Shown here piece after piece: positions 6,414 to 6,961 of a DNA stretch of 6,961 nt; position 1 is the first letter of the stretch, and each line of letters starts with the position of its first letter. The translations under genes were made by a program, and so were the position numbers. The notes under the pieces are model-generated. The model saw only the letters and a program-made list of their open reading frames with translations. It did not search any database and was not told the origin of the DNA. Location: assembly GCA_002327945.1 (NCBI GenBank), contig DCVY01000208.1, positions 1 through 6,961 of the forward strand, given 5' to 3'. Source of the DNA: Acidovorax delafieldii (lineage in GTDB: Bacteria > Pseudomonadota > Gammaproteobacteria > Burkholderiales > Burkholderiaceae_C).

Positions 6414-6778
6414 TGTCTATCCAGAAAGTGCTGGTCGTTGACGACTCGAAGACCGAGTTGATGTTTCTGACCGACTTGCTGCAGAAAAAGGGCATGCAAG
6501 TACGTACCGCCGAAAATGCCGAAGAGGCTTTTCGCCGGTTGGCCGAAGAAAAGCCTGATTTGATATTGATGGATGTGGTCATGCCGGGGCAGAACGGTTT
6601 TCAGTTGACCCGTGCCATTACACGTGATCCCCTCTATGCCGATGTGCCCATCATCATGTGCACCAGCAAGAACCAGGAAACAGATCGCGTCTGGGGCATG
6701 CGGCAAGGCGCACGCGGCTACATCACCAAGCCGGTGGATCCGGCCGAGTTGCAGGCCAAGATCGACGCGTTGAACTAA
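6413..6778 (+). CDS. pilH: Twitching-motility response regulator PilH (CheY-like)
   Basis: PilH is the second CheY-like regulator of the Pil-Chp system. In Pseudomonas it opposes PilG and favours pilus retraction or acts as a phosphate sink. The 121 residues form one receiver domain: Asp10-Asp11 (VLVVDDSKTELMFL), the phospho-acceptor Asp54 (LILMDVVMPGQNGFQLTR), Thr84 (IIMCTSKNQETDRVWG) and Lys106-Pro107 (GYITKPVDPAEL). The stretch KNQETDRVWGMRQGARGY is the clear PilH signature (Pseudomonas: KDQETDKVWGKRQGARDY). The ATG at 6413 overlaps the pilG stop by one base and has AGGAG 7 bases upstream. It is followed after 15 bases by a CheW-like gene in the same frame. No oddities are seen. Confidence 0.96.
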   Translation: MSIQKVLVVDDSKTELMFLTDLLQKKGMQVRTAENAEEAFRRLAEEKPDLILMDVVMPGQNGFQLTRAITRDPLYADVPIIMCTSKNQETDRVWGMRQGARGYITKPVDPAELQAKIDALN

Positions 6779-6793
6779 AGCAGTTGCGCGTTC

Positions 6794-6961
6794 ATGGCCA
6801 ATCGCGAAGCATTGCGAGAGCTCCAGACCCGTCTTGCCAGCCGCCTTCAGGCGGCCAGGGGTGAGGGTGTCTCTGTTTCCTCCTGGCTGGCGGTCGAGGC
6901 GGCCGGACAGTCCTACCTCTTGCCGCTGGGTCAATCCGGTGAGATTTTTCCCTGGGTGGCG
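6794..6961 (+). CDS. pilI: CheW-like adaptor PilI, N-terminal fragment cut by the window edge
   Basis: PilI is the CheW-type scaffold that links the chemoreceptor PilJ to the kinase ChpA/PilL. Only 56 codons are present: a helical start (MANREALRELQTRLASRLQA), then SSWLAVEAAGQSYLLPLGQSGEIFPW, which matches the first strands of a CheW domain (a W, then a strand ending in LLPL, then GEI). Family identification rests mainly on this pattern and on its place right after pilGH. The ATG is 15 bases past the pilH stop, in the same frame, with no later stop and no other start codon between them. There is no good ribosome-binding site, so translation probably depends on ribosomes finishing pilH. The rest of the gene lies outside the window. 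Confidence 0.8.
   Translation, partial: MANREALRELQTRLASRLQAARGEGVSVSSWLAVEAAGQSYLLPLGQSGEIFPWVA

Noticed and set aside
1..6961. CRISPR arrays, tRNA or rRNA genes, insertion sequences, toxin-antitoxin or phage genes
   Set aside because: No spaced repeats, tRNA-like cloverleaf, transposase motif or terminal inverted repeats were seen. Every sizeable open region is explained by conserved housekeeping or pil genes.

Overview
This window looks like ordinary chromosomal DNA from a GC-rich betaproteobacterium. Burkholderiales, probably Comamonadaceae (the Acidovorax/Delftia/Comamonas area), is my inference. It rests on the high GC content, the protein flavour of PurH, HemL and rubredoxin, and the order thiD-like/hemL divergent from rubredoxin-pilG-pilH-pilI. 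I see no tRNA, rRNA, insertion sequence, integron, prophage or CRISPR, and the coding density is high.

Layout. Positions 1-1448 (+) hold the 3' part of purH (last two steps of IMP synthesis). It ends at a short, nearly symmetrical terminator (1463-1497) that also serves the convergent gene on the other side. Positions 1527-3272 (-) hold a PhoD-family alkaline phosphatase/phosphodiesterase with a combined Tat and lipoprotein signal. It stands alone between two terminators. Positions 3273-3445 are intergenic and carry an 11-bp perfect hairpin with a T tail on the minus strand, the likely terminator of hemL. Positions 3446-5687 (-) hold a two-gene operon: a ThiD-like kinase, then hemL, overlapping by 17 bp. 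Positions 5688-5781 are a compact divergent promoter region. Positions 5782-6961 (+) hold a 57-residue rubredoxin (GTG start), then pilG (TTG start), pilH and the first 56 codons of a CheW-like pilI. These last genes open a Pil-Chp chemosensory cluster, which controls type IV pili and twitching motility.

How the genes work together. purH, hemL and the ThiD-like gene are core metabolism: purines, tetrapyrroles, and a vitamin-type (HMP or B6) kinase. PilG and PilH are the paired CheY-like output regulators of the Chp pathway, and PilI is its CheW-like adaptor. Rubredoxin is a small Fe(Cys)4 electron carrier at the head of that transcription unit, with no obvious mechanistic link to pili.

I do not see a clearly new system. 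The points most worth a second look are the ThiD-like kinase, which has a ribokinase/pyridoxal-kinase-type GAGD site instead of the ThiD GTGC site; its 17-bp overlap with hemL across a C7 run and no ribosome-binding site; and the face-to-face promoters in the thiD-like/rubredoxin gap.
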